Shown here: one piece after another, positions 28,901 to 41,800 of the stretch
Position numbering within the stretch: the stretch's first letter is position 1
How the letters are laid out: each line of letters begins with the position of its first letter
Assembly (NCBI GenBank): GCA_002943765.1
Contig: PQWQ01000014.1
Span: 558,001-622,000, forward strand
Direction: 5' to 3'
Length of the DNA stretch: 64,000 bases
DNA from: Psoroptes ovis
Taxonomy: Eukaryota > Arthropoda > Arachnida > Sarcoptiformes > Psoroptidae
Made by a program: the position numbers and the translations under genes
The notes under the pieces: generated by a model
What the model was told of the DNA's origin: nothing
Database searches by the model: none
The model's input: only the letters and a program-made list of their open reading frames with translations

Positions 28901-31900
28901 TTATTCAATGGAGAAAAATATTTGCAAATCTGTTCTCATGTTTACACAAAGAACTTTTGTTCTTTCGATGATTAAAGGATATCGTACGATTTCTACGCAA
29001 GCTGCATTGGTAATTGCGAATATTGTTCCGATTAATATTAGAATCACTTATCTATCAAACTTATATCGGATCAAGCATTCGCTTTATGTACAGAATATAT
29101 CTGATTATTCATTTCAACTGCCAATATCATGTGATGAATATTTTCATCCATCAACAGATTTCAATTACATTGTTGATAATTGTGATTTAGATCATGATTT
29201 TCATATTTATACGGATGGTTCGAAAATCAATGGGCATGTTGGATGTGCTGCTGTTATATTCTTACCGAATTCAAATAATGTTGTTGATATATTAAAATTT
29301 CGGTTAAATGATTATTGTTCAGTATATCAAGCCGAACTTTTCGCCATATGGAAGGCGTTGGAATGGATAAAAATGAAAAATTGTTCTGCTAAAATATTCA
29401 CCGATTCTTATTCTTCACTTTCATCATGCTGTTCATCACTTAAAAATGATTACTTGGTCCATAAAATTCAAACGTACTTGATGACTGTACATACATGTAT
29501 GTCATGGGTGCCATCACACTCAGGCATCAAAAATAATGAATTGGCTGATCATTATGCAAAAGAATCAACCTCAGTCGCGGAGGTCTCATATGACAATTGT
29601 TCGCTATCATTGGCTAGGTCTGTCTTGAGTAACATTGCGTATTTTGAATGGGATAGCGAATGGAGATTGTCTGCTGTTGGTTCTACCACCAGGCAATTCT
29701 TTCCATCCGTCTATGACCGTTTGAATAGCAACCTTGCGCCTTGCCATGTTCTCACTCAATTTTTGAGTGGGCATGGCAGGTTCAAGGGTTACTTGAGCAG
29801 ATTTGCCCTTGGTGATGCGAGGTGTTTCTGTGGACATCCATGGCAAGATGGTATTCATCTTGTTATGGATTGTCCACGATTCATCAAAGAAAGAAACTCG
29901 TTGGAGACAACAATACAACGACATTTGTCAACAAGTGTCGTTGAGGTTGTCTCCAACGATTCCTCTTTGCAATTGCTTACGGGACTTCTGCGGCTGATAT
30001 ATAGAAATTTGTAAAAAAAAAAAAATTAAACACCTTTATACCGAAGGAATAAAGGTTTAAGAAAGTGTCAATTAAAAAAAAAAAAAAAAAAAAGAGTTTT
30101 TTCCATAATTTTTTTTTCGATTATTTCATTGGTAATTTTCTTAATTTTGCACTTGTTATTCTTGTCTATTTTTGGCTCTTTGTTCCTCAATTCATTCTTC
30201 ACTGCAATATTTCAACTCGACCAGCTAAACGCTTGAAATAAAAATGAGAGAACTGATTCAAAATAATGAAAACGACAACAATAAAGAAAACCAAAAATTT
30301 ACAAAATAGAAAATACAAATCATTTTGTCATGTTTTCAATTTTAATTATTCGAAACAAATAATAAATAAATATTTCATACAAAATGAATTTAGACATTTT
30401 ATTTTCTTTATTTCGCTTATTTTGCTTATTTGCTTTTCTCCGCATAGCAATAATCATAATGAATGTAAGAATAAATTAAAATGAATCAAAGAAAAGCAAA
30501 GAGAAAAATACGTGTTTAGTATTCAAAATTGTCAATTTTGTTTTTTCAAAGAAAATAATCGTGAAATTTAGCGTAAATGAATGAAGAGGAAAAAAAATAC
30601 CATTAAAAGCAATCATTGACCAAAAAACAAATAAACATGATTCAAACATGTTTGATGGCTGTCAATTTGCCATTAAGAGAACGAGAAAAAAAATCTTAAA
30701 AACAAAAACAAAACGAAAATCAAGAATTTTTCGCCGTTGATTTCTTCTTTGATTAAGAAAATACTGAGAAATTCTTTGCTATTTGCTTTCGGTGAATATT
30801 TATGTGAACATTAAATGTACTTTCGTAAATTACGAGCAAAAGAAAAAATTCTTATTTTTTTTTCTTAAGATTGTAAGATCACGCATAGAAGAGAAACACA
30901 TTCAACATTTAACATTTAACATTTTATGTATTTGAAATTCAATTTTTTCCCTTCTCTTTCCCATCACTCTCATAATGTTGATAATGCGTATTGCGTGTCT
31001 AGTACTATTATGATTATGATTATTATTCAATTCTTATGTACAAACATTGAACAACAAGAAAGCGAAAATAATAATAATAAAATGAAAAATTCATATCAAA
31101 TCATTTATTAAATATGAATATTGAATTTTTTTTCTTATTTTTTGCCTTGTCCATATTCAATTTTCATTTTGAACTATTATCATTATTTTTCACCCAAAAA
31201 AATTATACTAATTCAAGTTGTATTATTATTGTCAGTTCAAGTTTTGTTTTTCATATCTAAATTGGTTGCCATTATCAATCAAAAAAAAAAAAAAAAAAAA
31301 ACTAATCCAAACAAGTGATAAAGCAAGAATGGACATTAGATTTGATTATTCATAGTTGAAATAAAATTGTTTACTTTGAAATTTTTGAATCGAAACATAT
31401 TCAAATTGAAATTTCTGATTTTTGATTGTTAGGCGCGAATAACTAGCTCAAATATTCACAATAATCAATTTTGCTCATTCCAGAATTTCCAGTATTAATT
31501 CTGCGATGCAAAGATTTAGAGACGAATGCTTGTTTCTCCAAAACATTATGACAGCAAATAAAATACAAATTAATCGCTTAAAATGTTGTAATCTCAATAA
31601 AATAAAAATAAAAATCTCATGTAGAAAACAATTACAGATGCAATTATATCATGGAAATAAAAAAATATTACAAGTCTTCAATATTGCATAATTGTCTCAT
31701 TATTTATTAACATTTCAAATAGATCATCAATGAAATGATTGGAAACAAAAAAAAAAAAAAAAAAACAACCAGAAAATATTGTTATTTATTTGATGTTTCC
31801 ATAATAATAATGATCGCACTAATAATGGCAAGAATGTTGGATAACAAGCCTAACATAATCTGCTATATTTCATCCATTTTTTTTTTGTCATGAACAGCGT

Positions 31901-34900
31901 GTGTTTGTCGCTGTTTTTGGCCAGTATCAAATGATCATAACTAAAATATGGTGATGCAAAAGAGTGTCAAACAAAAGAGAAAAGAAAAAAAATGTCAAAA
32001 TTATAATCTTATCACAATTTCATAATTTTCAATGTACAATGTATTTGAAAACGAGTGAAAGTTGTGACAATTTATACATTTGGAATTAACACATTTGTTT
32101 CAATGTTTCACAGACAGCCATACATTCAATGTTTCATTTTTATTGTTAGATATTAGTTTTCATAACTGGATGAAAATTACCATCTTTCGCTTTCGGTTCA
32201 TCCATTTCATTTACTCGTTTTTATTTTTTATTTTTTCTTATATCATTTGTGCTGGATTTGTGTTGCTGAAATATTGTTTCAACATTGTCATCATTGTTAT
32301 TAATATTATTATTATTTGCTCTAGAAATGTACTTTCTCCTCAATATTTTCATTGAATTGATATGATATTTTTGTATCATTTATTTGTTTAAATTCTTTTT
32401 TTTTCGATTCATTTTTTTCACTACTCATTGCGTATGTGCGATTCGCAGAGAATAAATGAATGATATTAAGAGATGATGGTTATTATTGTCCCTATACTAT
32501 TATATTAATAATGATATTCTTATTATTATCATCAAAATTATTATTATTGTTTCATGGACTATCCAGATCAATTGTCAATGATCAATTTACACAATTGTAT
32601 AAAAATCTATGTATTTCAATAATAATAATAATAATGATGATGATATCAGTGATATTAATGCTAATAACAGTGAAAATGTCTTTTATTTATAAATCAATCA
32701 GAAGTGAAATAAAAATTATATCAGCATATGGCGCTCAATTTATTTTTTATTTCATTTGAAAATATCTTCGAAATCATCATGAAGATTATTATGATCATTC
32801 AAAATTCCTATGTAATTGAAGCCATTAAATGACACTTGCAAATATTTTTTTCCATTCACTGTCTACCCGAAGATTATCAAACATAAATTTCTGGTCATAA
32901 TTTTCAACAGAAAAAATAAGATTATTGAGCCTTATGCAATGAAATTAGGTGGAAATAAAATTTCATTTCATTTTAAATCCAATAAATAAATATTCATAAA
33001 TTATCGGATGACATAATTTTGTTTGAAAAAAAATTCCTTTCCATTTCATTTGCCCTTTTTTGACATTGAAAAATACCAATCAGAAAATTCTTCAATGATT
33101 TTCTATGATGATAAATTTTGTCCATTCGACAATCCTTTTATGGCAACTTTCAATGTCTCTCATAAACAATTTTTCCCCATTTATTCATTTATATATTTTC
33201 GAGCTAATCTAAAACATTTTCAGATACAAAATTAATGAATTTTCATCCAATAAAATAACAGACAAAAAAGGAAACATTGAATTCCTTGAAGCTTTGATTA
33301 TTATGTTTTGTGATCAAATCCTGAAAATGTACGATCGTAAAAATCCTTTTTCTTAGAATAAATTTATTTGTTTTTGTTTGTAACCGATTCAAAAACGTTG
33401 ATAAACGTTTCATTTTTCATTTGAATATATGTGTGTGTGTGTGTGTGTGTGTATGTACCAAAATATACATAGACACATTCAAAGTTTTAAATTTCATCTT
33501 GAATCCGTTTATACTTGAAAAATAATGATAAAATACAACGAAGAAAGCATCGAAAAAAAAAGTTTTCATTACTTTTAGTGTTTGAAAGTGATTCAAAGAA
33601 AATAAGATGAAAAAAAATGAAATAAAATGAAACAACGCAAAAAACCATCCATTTTGATCTTGAAGTTTGATGATTGCATCTTCATGTATTTCTCATCTAT
33701 CTATTTCTTCATTGAACATTACGTTCAACATTCATTTCATCCGAAGAAGATGAGAAAAAAAATTCTTCCTGTTTGCATTTTCCATTTTTGATTTCGTTTG
33801 TTCAAATGACGACAACAACCGAAAAAAAAAACTATTTTATCATTGTAATATCTATCTATCCATCTATCTATCTATCCATTGTCATTGTCAAATATTGTCT
33901 TTTGTCTTATTTTAGAAGCTGGTTGTTGTTGTTGTCGTTGCCCATTAAATTCATACTCTCATATTGTATGAATGGTTGATATTTGAAGATTATCAAGATG
34001 CGAAGAAAATGAAATGAAAAAAGAAAAATTTCAGCAGTTTTTTTTTTTCGTCTCAAATCTTTGTTATTATATCAGCTATAATATCACTATAACTCTCACT
34101 GATGTATACATTTTCAAAGATTATTACCAAATGGAAAATGAAAATTTTGAAGTCAAAATACCAAAGAAAATCAAACTTCAAAATTTTTTGTAATCAAAGT
34201 AAAAACAAAAGAACTGAAAAAATCGAAAAAAGAGATAAGAAATGGAATTTTTCGATTTCGAAAAAAAAATCAAATAAATAAATGAATCTAAAAATGAATG
34301 GATGGAAAATCTTTGAGAAAAAATTCACGTTTAATAATGTTTTTGCCAAAAAAAATGATGAAAAAATATTAGGCTGTCCAAAAAGTTCATTCCGCTTAAT
34401 CATTAGAGTTGCTAATGAAAATCGGTCAAAACTTTCCGGACAGCCTAATATAAAATAGAATCGAAAAAAAATCGAAAAACGAATTGAATGAACTAAAATA
34501 TATGAAAAAAAAATTGGTTAAAAGTTGCAGCATCATTTATTTATTTATTTATTTTTATTATATTTTTGTAATTTCTAGCTCTCTCTCATTCTCTCTCTGG
34601 CTCGGATATTTCATTTGTTTGCTTGTGTGTGTTTATTTGTTCCATTTTTATTTTGGCCAATAATATTAGATATTTTTCCTTTTTGGTGGGGAATTTCATT
34701 TTATTTTTTTATTTTATTTCATTTTATTTTAATATATTTTTTGTTATTTATTTTTTCAAAACGAATGAAAAAATAAAAAAATAAAAATAAAAAACCAAAC
34801 CAATAAATGTATCGAAGAATAAGAAGATGAAGATGAAGCAGAAGAAGAAAAATAGAATGAAAGAAGAAGAAGAAGAAGAAGAAAATTTCAGAAAGAATCT

Positions 34901-37900
34901 CTTTGCCGATTCCGGGAATTTTCCCATTGCTCTCTCCTCTATGTGTGTGTGTGTGTGTGCTTTTTGGTTATTTGAAAAAAACGAAATAAAATAAAATAAA
35001 ATAAAACATTCAAACAAACACAAAACGCAAGCCAAACACATCCAACAAACACGCAAAAAAGATAGCGAACAAAACAAACTACATTTTTGAAATTCATTCA
35101 ACTAAAAAACTAGAGAGTGAAAAAAAATGAAAATACTGGGAACATGTAAAAATAAATAAATGAAATGAAATAGAAATAGAAATGGAAAATATTGAAGAAA
35201 ACATTCAAAAACAAAAAAGAACATGAAAATGAAAATGTATGAATGAAAATAATAATAAAAATGGGAAAAAATTTGTATATGTGAAACCAAACGAAACGAA
35301 ATAAAACGAAACAAAGATGAACACTAAACTTTTATTAATGTTTTTTGAATTTTTTTATTTCATTGAACAAATATTTCAAACATTCAAAACTTGAATGAAA
35401 TGATATAAAAAAACAACAACAAAAAATGATGACCACCGATGATGTACCATCATCAACATCATTGCATCAGTACATAACTAGTACATCAACATCATTGCAT
35501 CATTAAATTGAATGAATAATCAATGATTTTCGTTGTTGTTGTTGTTGTTGTTCAATCAAAGAGAATGTATGGGAGAATATGAAATTTTCATTTTTTTATA
35601 TTTGTTCATTGGCGAAATAAAAGTTGGACATGTTGTATTGTTTAAATGAGAAAAATGAATAGAAATATAACAATGAATTTTTGAAAATTTTCTTCTATTT
35701 TTCTGTATTTTCAGTTGAATTGCAATTGTCGATATTATCACTATACAAAATTTAAAGTTTTAATTCGTAGTTTTAAAATTAAATTTCATAATCATAATGT
35801 TCAAAATTTCATTAAAAAACTACGAAAATAAATTTCAAAACTCTGAATCAAAACTTTAAATCACTCAGTACACTCACTATTAATATTAATATTTTTCTGT
35901 TGGCTTGTCTCAAAAAAAAATTTCAAATTATTATTATTTATTATTACAATGAAATAATAATACATTGTGTTGAAACATTGTTTTTTTGGTTTTTTCTTCG
36001 TATTTGTTTTTTTTTCTGGGAAGATAAATTGGGGAAGACAAATTGGGGAAATGTGAAGAGATGAAGAGAGATTGAATCAGGGGGAAATGATGACAAAAAT
36101 TACATTGAAAAACACATCAATCAAACGAGATGAATGAAAATAGATGAATGAAAATGTTACAATTTTTCAAAAATTTTTTGAAATAAAACAAAAACATTGT
36201 AAAATGATTGTATGCTTATAGTTATTGATAGAACTGCATTTAACAAGCTTAAGATGATTTTATTTTGAATTTGAAAAATTGAAAATTATTAATTTTAAAA
36301 TAATAATTTCAAGAGAATCAATGTTTTTTTTTCGTTGTTGTTGAAGCTGTTTTAATTATTATTATTATCATTATTATTTATAAACTATTTCAAAGATAAT
36401 AACTCTTTCCTTCCTTCGAAGCTTGTTTTTTGTTTTTGTTTTTGTTTTTTTCTTCAAATATACAAAATATATCATTGAAAAACTATAATCAACTTGAAGT
36501 ATAATAATGAAATGATACTTGAAATCGAGGTCATATTGTCGTTGAACAAAAAAAAAAAAAAAAAAAAACTATTTGTACCATCAACAATTGAACCATTTTT
36601 CACATATTCTATCTCTATCGCTCACCAAATGTTGAGACGATCTAATGTATACTTGCTTATATATTGAATAGAATTGAATAGTATACATGAATACATGAAA
36701 TTCTGTCATCATCAACACAAGAATAATGAACAACATTATTCAAGTGTCTGGTGAATTGAAGCATCAAAGAGTACATCATAGACAAAGGAAAATATTGAAC
36801 ATGAAAGAACATATCCTTATATGGGGAATTATTCAAATTCAAAATGTTGAAAACTTATTTGAAAAACAAAGAGAATGTATTTAAATCAATTAATTTGTGA
36901 AGGGAAAAAAATTTTCAAAAAAAAATGCGATGCAGTGAAGCTCACATTTTTGAGGAAATTCAATGCAAATAGGCTGTCCGAAAAGTTCATTCCGCTTAAT
37001 CGGATAGAGTTGCTCCGGAAAATCAACCAGGACTTTCCGGACAGTCAAATACATTAGGAATGCAAGCACATTTCTTTTAATTATTATTTTGAAAATTTTC
37101 AAAGTTTAACTTTGAATTTGTCTTTCAAATTTCGCTAGGGTCTAAGCCTCTGAATAAATGACTTTTGAAATCGATTTTTTCCTGAAGAAAAAATAAAATT
37201 TAAAAACATTACCATTACGTATCATTTACAATGATACAGTGGTGCACACACACACACACACAAACACACGCATCAGCATCAATTGTATTCAAAATTGTTC
37301 TACAATATTATCATTATTATTATTCATATATGCATTTACATGTATTCGGTCTTGATGACATTTTATATCATACAAAAAAAAAGAAAAATAAAGTCATCAT
37401 CATCATCATCATTTTTCCTTTTTTTTCTAGTTTTAGTTTTTGAGCTGACATTTGAATAATAATGATGATGATAATAATATTTGATGAATATAATCATAAT
37501 AATAATAATAATAATAATGTCTATGTCAATTCAATTTTTCATCATTTTTATTTCAAATTTCAAATATGGAAGAAAAAAAACATGTTATTTTATTGTATTT
37601 CATTTCAAATTTTATAATTTTTTCTATATTCTTTGGCCAAACATTGTATTTGAAAAAAAAAACATGTTTGAAATATATTTTTTTTCGCTTTTTTCCCGAA
37701 ATTCGTTTTGTTCCAAATGATGATGTATGTGTTTGTATTGAATTAGAAATGAAATAAAATAAAAAAAAATTTCGATATATTAAGTTGTCCGTAAAGTTCT
37801 GACCGATTTTCATAAGTAACTCTATTGATTAAGCAAAATAAACTTTTCGGACAGCCTAATTTTTATTAAATAAATTTACAAATCGACAATGCAAGCAGCA

Positions 37901-38853
37901 GAAATGAAAAATAAAATAAAATAAAATGACAAAAAAATGTGAATAACAATGATAAATGATTTCTTCATTTCTTTCAAATAATTCCATTCTCTGTGTGTTT
38001 TCAAATTATTTCATTCTATTTTTATTTTTTTCAATGAAATTAAAGTAAAAAAATTTTGAGTTTTTTTCCCTTCATGTATTGTATTCCATACATTTATTTG
38101 AAATTTAAACGAAATATTGAATGAATTGAAATGAAAATAATTTCATTTTATTTTTCTATCATTGAAGGCTTTCCATTCGCATCATCATTAGCTCGAAATA
38201 CGATCGGAACCATATCGAATAGTAATAATAATAATAATAATAATGGTGGTGGTGGTGGTGGTGGTGGTGGTCATCATCATCATCATCATCATCATCATAA
38301 TGGTAATAATTGTAGCAATGGTAATGGTGGAGGCGGAAGCCTTACAGGAGCAAATAATAGTATAACAACGAATGGTTATGCAACATTTCCAAATTCAAAT
38401 CCAGCAGCCGCAGCAGCAGCAGCATTTGGTCCTGGTTCACAATTCGGGTAAGTGAAATTTTCGAATAGAAAAAATCAATGGAAAAATTCAAAAATCATAA
38501 ATTATTTATTTTATTCATTCAAATTTCAAAGCGAAAAAAAAAGAAATGAAAAAATTTTCCCAAAAGTTTACCAATTCATTATCAATGAATATTCTATTTT
38601 TTCTATATTTTCAATTCGTTATTTGTTATATTTGTTGTATGCATGAATAAATAACAAATATCGAAACGAAATTTTGTATCTTCAATGAATGAATTTGAGT
38701 TTCTTTGAATGAATTTGAAACATTTCTATTTATGATTTTCTATTTCTTATACGAATCAACAAGACCCATAATAATAATAATGATAACAATCATAAAAAAC
38801 GATTCGACAAATAGACAACAAGCTGTTTTTAACCACATTTTTTCATTCTTCTC

Positions 38854-38884
<31 letters not shown>

Positions 38885-41800
38885 TTCAATAAACCTTACA
38901 GTGATTTGTTTGTTATTCTTTTTTTTGTCGAAAATAAATAATTATTTTCATATTTCGAAACGAATAACAACAGGAAACATTTTCATTCATTGAAGCTCAA
39001 AGTAAGCTTATCCCGACCATTGTTTGGATTAATAAAAAAAACTTTTTATTTTATTTTGTTTGTCATTCTCAACAATGGTTGACAAATACATACATACACC
39101 ACATCATACCACATATGAAGACCGAAATGAAAAACCCCAATGAATGTTTTCTTCCCTTTTTTTGACAAAATCACTTTGATGGTGAAAGATGGTTTGAAAT
39201 ATGGAGGGGAAAATGTTCAATTTTCATCCACCTCACTTTTGTTGGTCCATGCTATCGGAGTCTACTTTGGACCTTGTTTGTTTGCATTTGTTGTTTTGAA
39301 AAAATATAAATAAATAAACAAATGAGTCTTTGGAGAATAATATTTGAAGGGAGAAAGTAAAGTGAAAATATGAGAATAATTTTCATTTTACTTTTCGCAA
39401 TTTTTTTTCGCAGCACACAAACATGCATAGAAAAATTTTTGAGTTTCGAAGTAAATTTATTTATTTATTTATTTATATGAAAATTTATTGATGACAGCCA
39501 AAGTTTAGTTCAGCTTAGTATTTGTTTGTTTGTTTGCATGTGGATTTTATTTTCATTTTTATTTCATTTATTTATTTTTATTCTCAGTTTTTTTTTTATT
39601 TTTGAAAAATGATTTATCGAAAAGAAAATTCTCAAATATTCTTTTCGGAGAATATCTCGTTTGAAAACTCACAAATGAAAATCAAGAAAAACAAATTTTT
39701 TGCCGGTGGTTTGTTTGTTCACTGGTGATGAAAATATTGGTAGTATTTAATAACTATTCAGCAGAATATGCTCACTAGTTTTTTTCTAGGTCTTCATAAC
39801 TACTAAGCATCAAGCTATACAGAATATTGATATGGAAATAACCATAGAATCGATCATTAATCGATCGATTCTAATCGAATTCATTCATTTATTCATTTAT
39901 GTAGTTTAATTTATTTTTAGTGATATTTTTTAAAAGTAAAATACAGTAAAAATAAAATATAAAAAACAATAGAAGACCCATCAGTAAATTTCACTGATGA
40001 TAATAATGATGATAAAGGTCTGAAACAAAACGAAGATGATCACAGATGTTTCAAAAGGACAAAAGAAAAGAAATAAGAATTTCGCAAATAAAAATTCATG
40101 ATCAAAACATACAGGTTTTACTTTTTCACTATTTTTCAAGGCATTCTTAGAGTTTCTTCCGAATAAATATTAGATTGTCCGAAAAGTTAATTCCGCTTAA
40201 TCAATAAAGTTGCACATGAAAATCGGCCAAAACTTTACGGACAGCCTACTGATATTTAGAAGCAACAACAACGAAAAAAAAAAAGTTTAGAAATTCACAT
40301 TTTCATTCTTTTTTTATCAATGATTCAGGTTTCAAATATTTTTTTTTTTTTCACTCGAATCTAATTTGATCAGGACAATTGAATGAAAATGAATGTATTT
40401 CTGTGTATTATTATTAGTTTAAGTTCAACTTAGCTTAGTTCAATTTCTTTAATTCTTCAATTCAATTCAATTGCTCGCTAGCTCATTCATTCATTCATTC
40501 ATTCATTAAGCAATTTCAAAATAATCAAATTAGAAAAATCGAAACTTTTATTCGTTATTATTTTTTTTTGTTCGAAATTATTGTCATTATTATCATTATT
40601 ATTTAGTCTTACAATAATAATTTCGACACACAGCAAAATATACAATTGTTCTTCCTTTCTGTTGTTGGAGGTGGTGGTCGTTGGTGTTGGCTAAATACTG
40701 TAAATGTCAATTTTTTTTTGCTTCGTTTAATTTTGATGATATGTGAAATATGATTGAATTGAATTCCATTTTATGCTGAGACATTCCATTTTTTCCATTC
40801 TTTCTTGATTCTTTGATTGTTTTTTTTTTCAATTCTAAATTTCCAACACACAAAAAAAAAATTTGACAATTTCAATGCTTTCATTATGATAATGGTGATT
40901 GAATGAAGCAAAATAATGAAGATAGAAGAAAGACAGAGAGAGAGGAAGGCTAAAAAAACGAGACAAGAATTCGACACTATTCATCATTGATCATTGACAT
41001 AATTTTGACCTCGATTTTGAACAACAACGAAAAAAAAATTCAATGAAATTCCAAAGCAATTATCCAAATGAAACAACAACAAAAACAGCAACAACGAAGG
41101 CGGCTTGAATGACTGGATATAAATTGAATATTTAATTAAATGAACTTTGTCATTTTTAGTTATTTCTGTTGTATCTGTTGTCTTGTCTGTGTATATTTTC
41201 TATCTTGTTTTTTGTCTTCATATATTAGATTGTCCGAAAAGTTTATTCGGCTTAATCAATAGATTTGCTTATGAAAATCGGTCAGAACTTTCCGGGCAAC
41301 CTAATATTTTTTTTTTTAATCAAAATCAATGTTAATGAAACAAAAATAAAAAAACAACGAAAAAATTCTTTTGTTAATTAAACTAAATTAGTTTAGTTTA
41401 GTTTTGATGAGTCTAAAAAAACGAAAAAATTTTTTCATCATTCATTTTTTGGATCATTTCAAAGAATTTTGGAGCAAACTTTCTGCGTTTATATGCGTTG
41501 TTGTTGGCTTGAAATTATCTTCATTTTTTTTAGTGATTTTTTTCAGATTTTTTCTTGCTCAATTTCATTGTTTTAGTCAGTCTTGATTTGATCATAATAA
41601 ACACGAACAAATAAATGTATTGCATTGTCCGAAAAGTTCTTGCCGATTTTCAAAGTGAATTGCTATTAAAAAATCGGCAAGAACTTTTCGGACAACTATA
41701 TATTAATAATAAATGAATGAATATGAACAAATGAATTGTGATGAATATGGAATTTTATGCACACCAACAGATAATAATAATAATAATAAAGAAAATGATT

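Larger units (their letters stand above)
27167..30092 (+). mobile_element. 5'-truncated non-LTR retrotransposon (LINE), RT plus RNase H
   Basis: The element lies between two copies of the 12-bp duplication AGAGTTTTTTCC. An uninterrupted frame ends at 30014, followed by a short 3' UTR and poly-A. The protein starts after the place where an APE-type endonuclease would be, so the 5' end, with ORF1 and the endonuclease, is missing. Reverse transcriptase, RNase H and a terminal Cys/His motif are present in that order. This layout fits the RNase H-bearing I/R1/LOA group better than Jockey or RTE. No stop or frameshift interrupts about 950 codons, so the insertion is probably young. Clade assignment is inference. 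Confidence 0.9.
25904..38167 (+). other. 12.3 kb intron of the RBM24/38-like gene
   Basis: Bounded by donor GTGAGT and acceptor CATTGAAG. It contains the LINE at 27167-30092 in the sense orientation, three MITEs (34367, 36969, 37778), poly-A tracts, a TG run (33430-33452) and a GAAGAA run near 34865. No other exon was found. Parts outside the LINE show only low-complexity frames. Confidence 0.75.
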
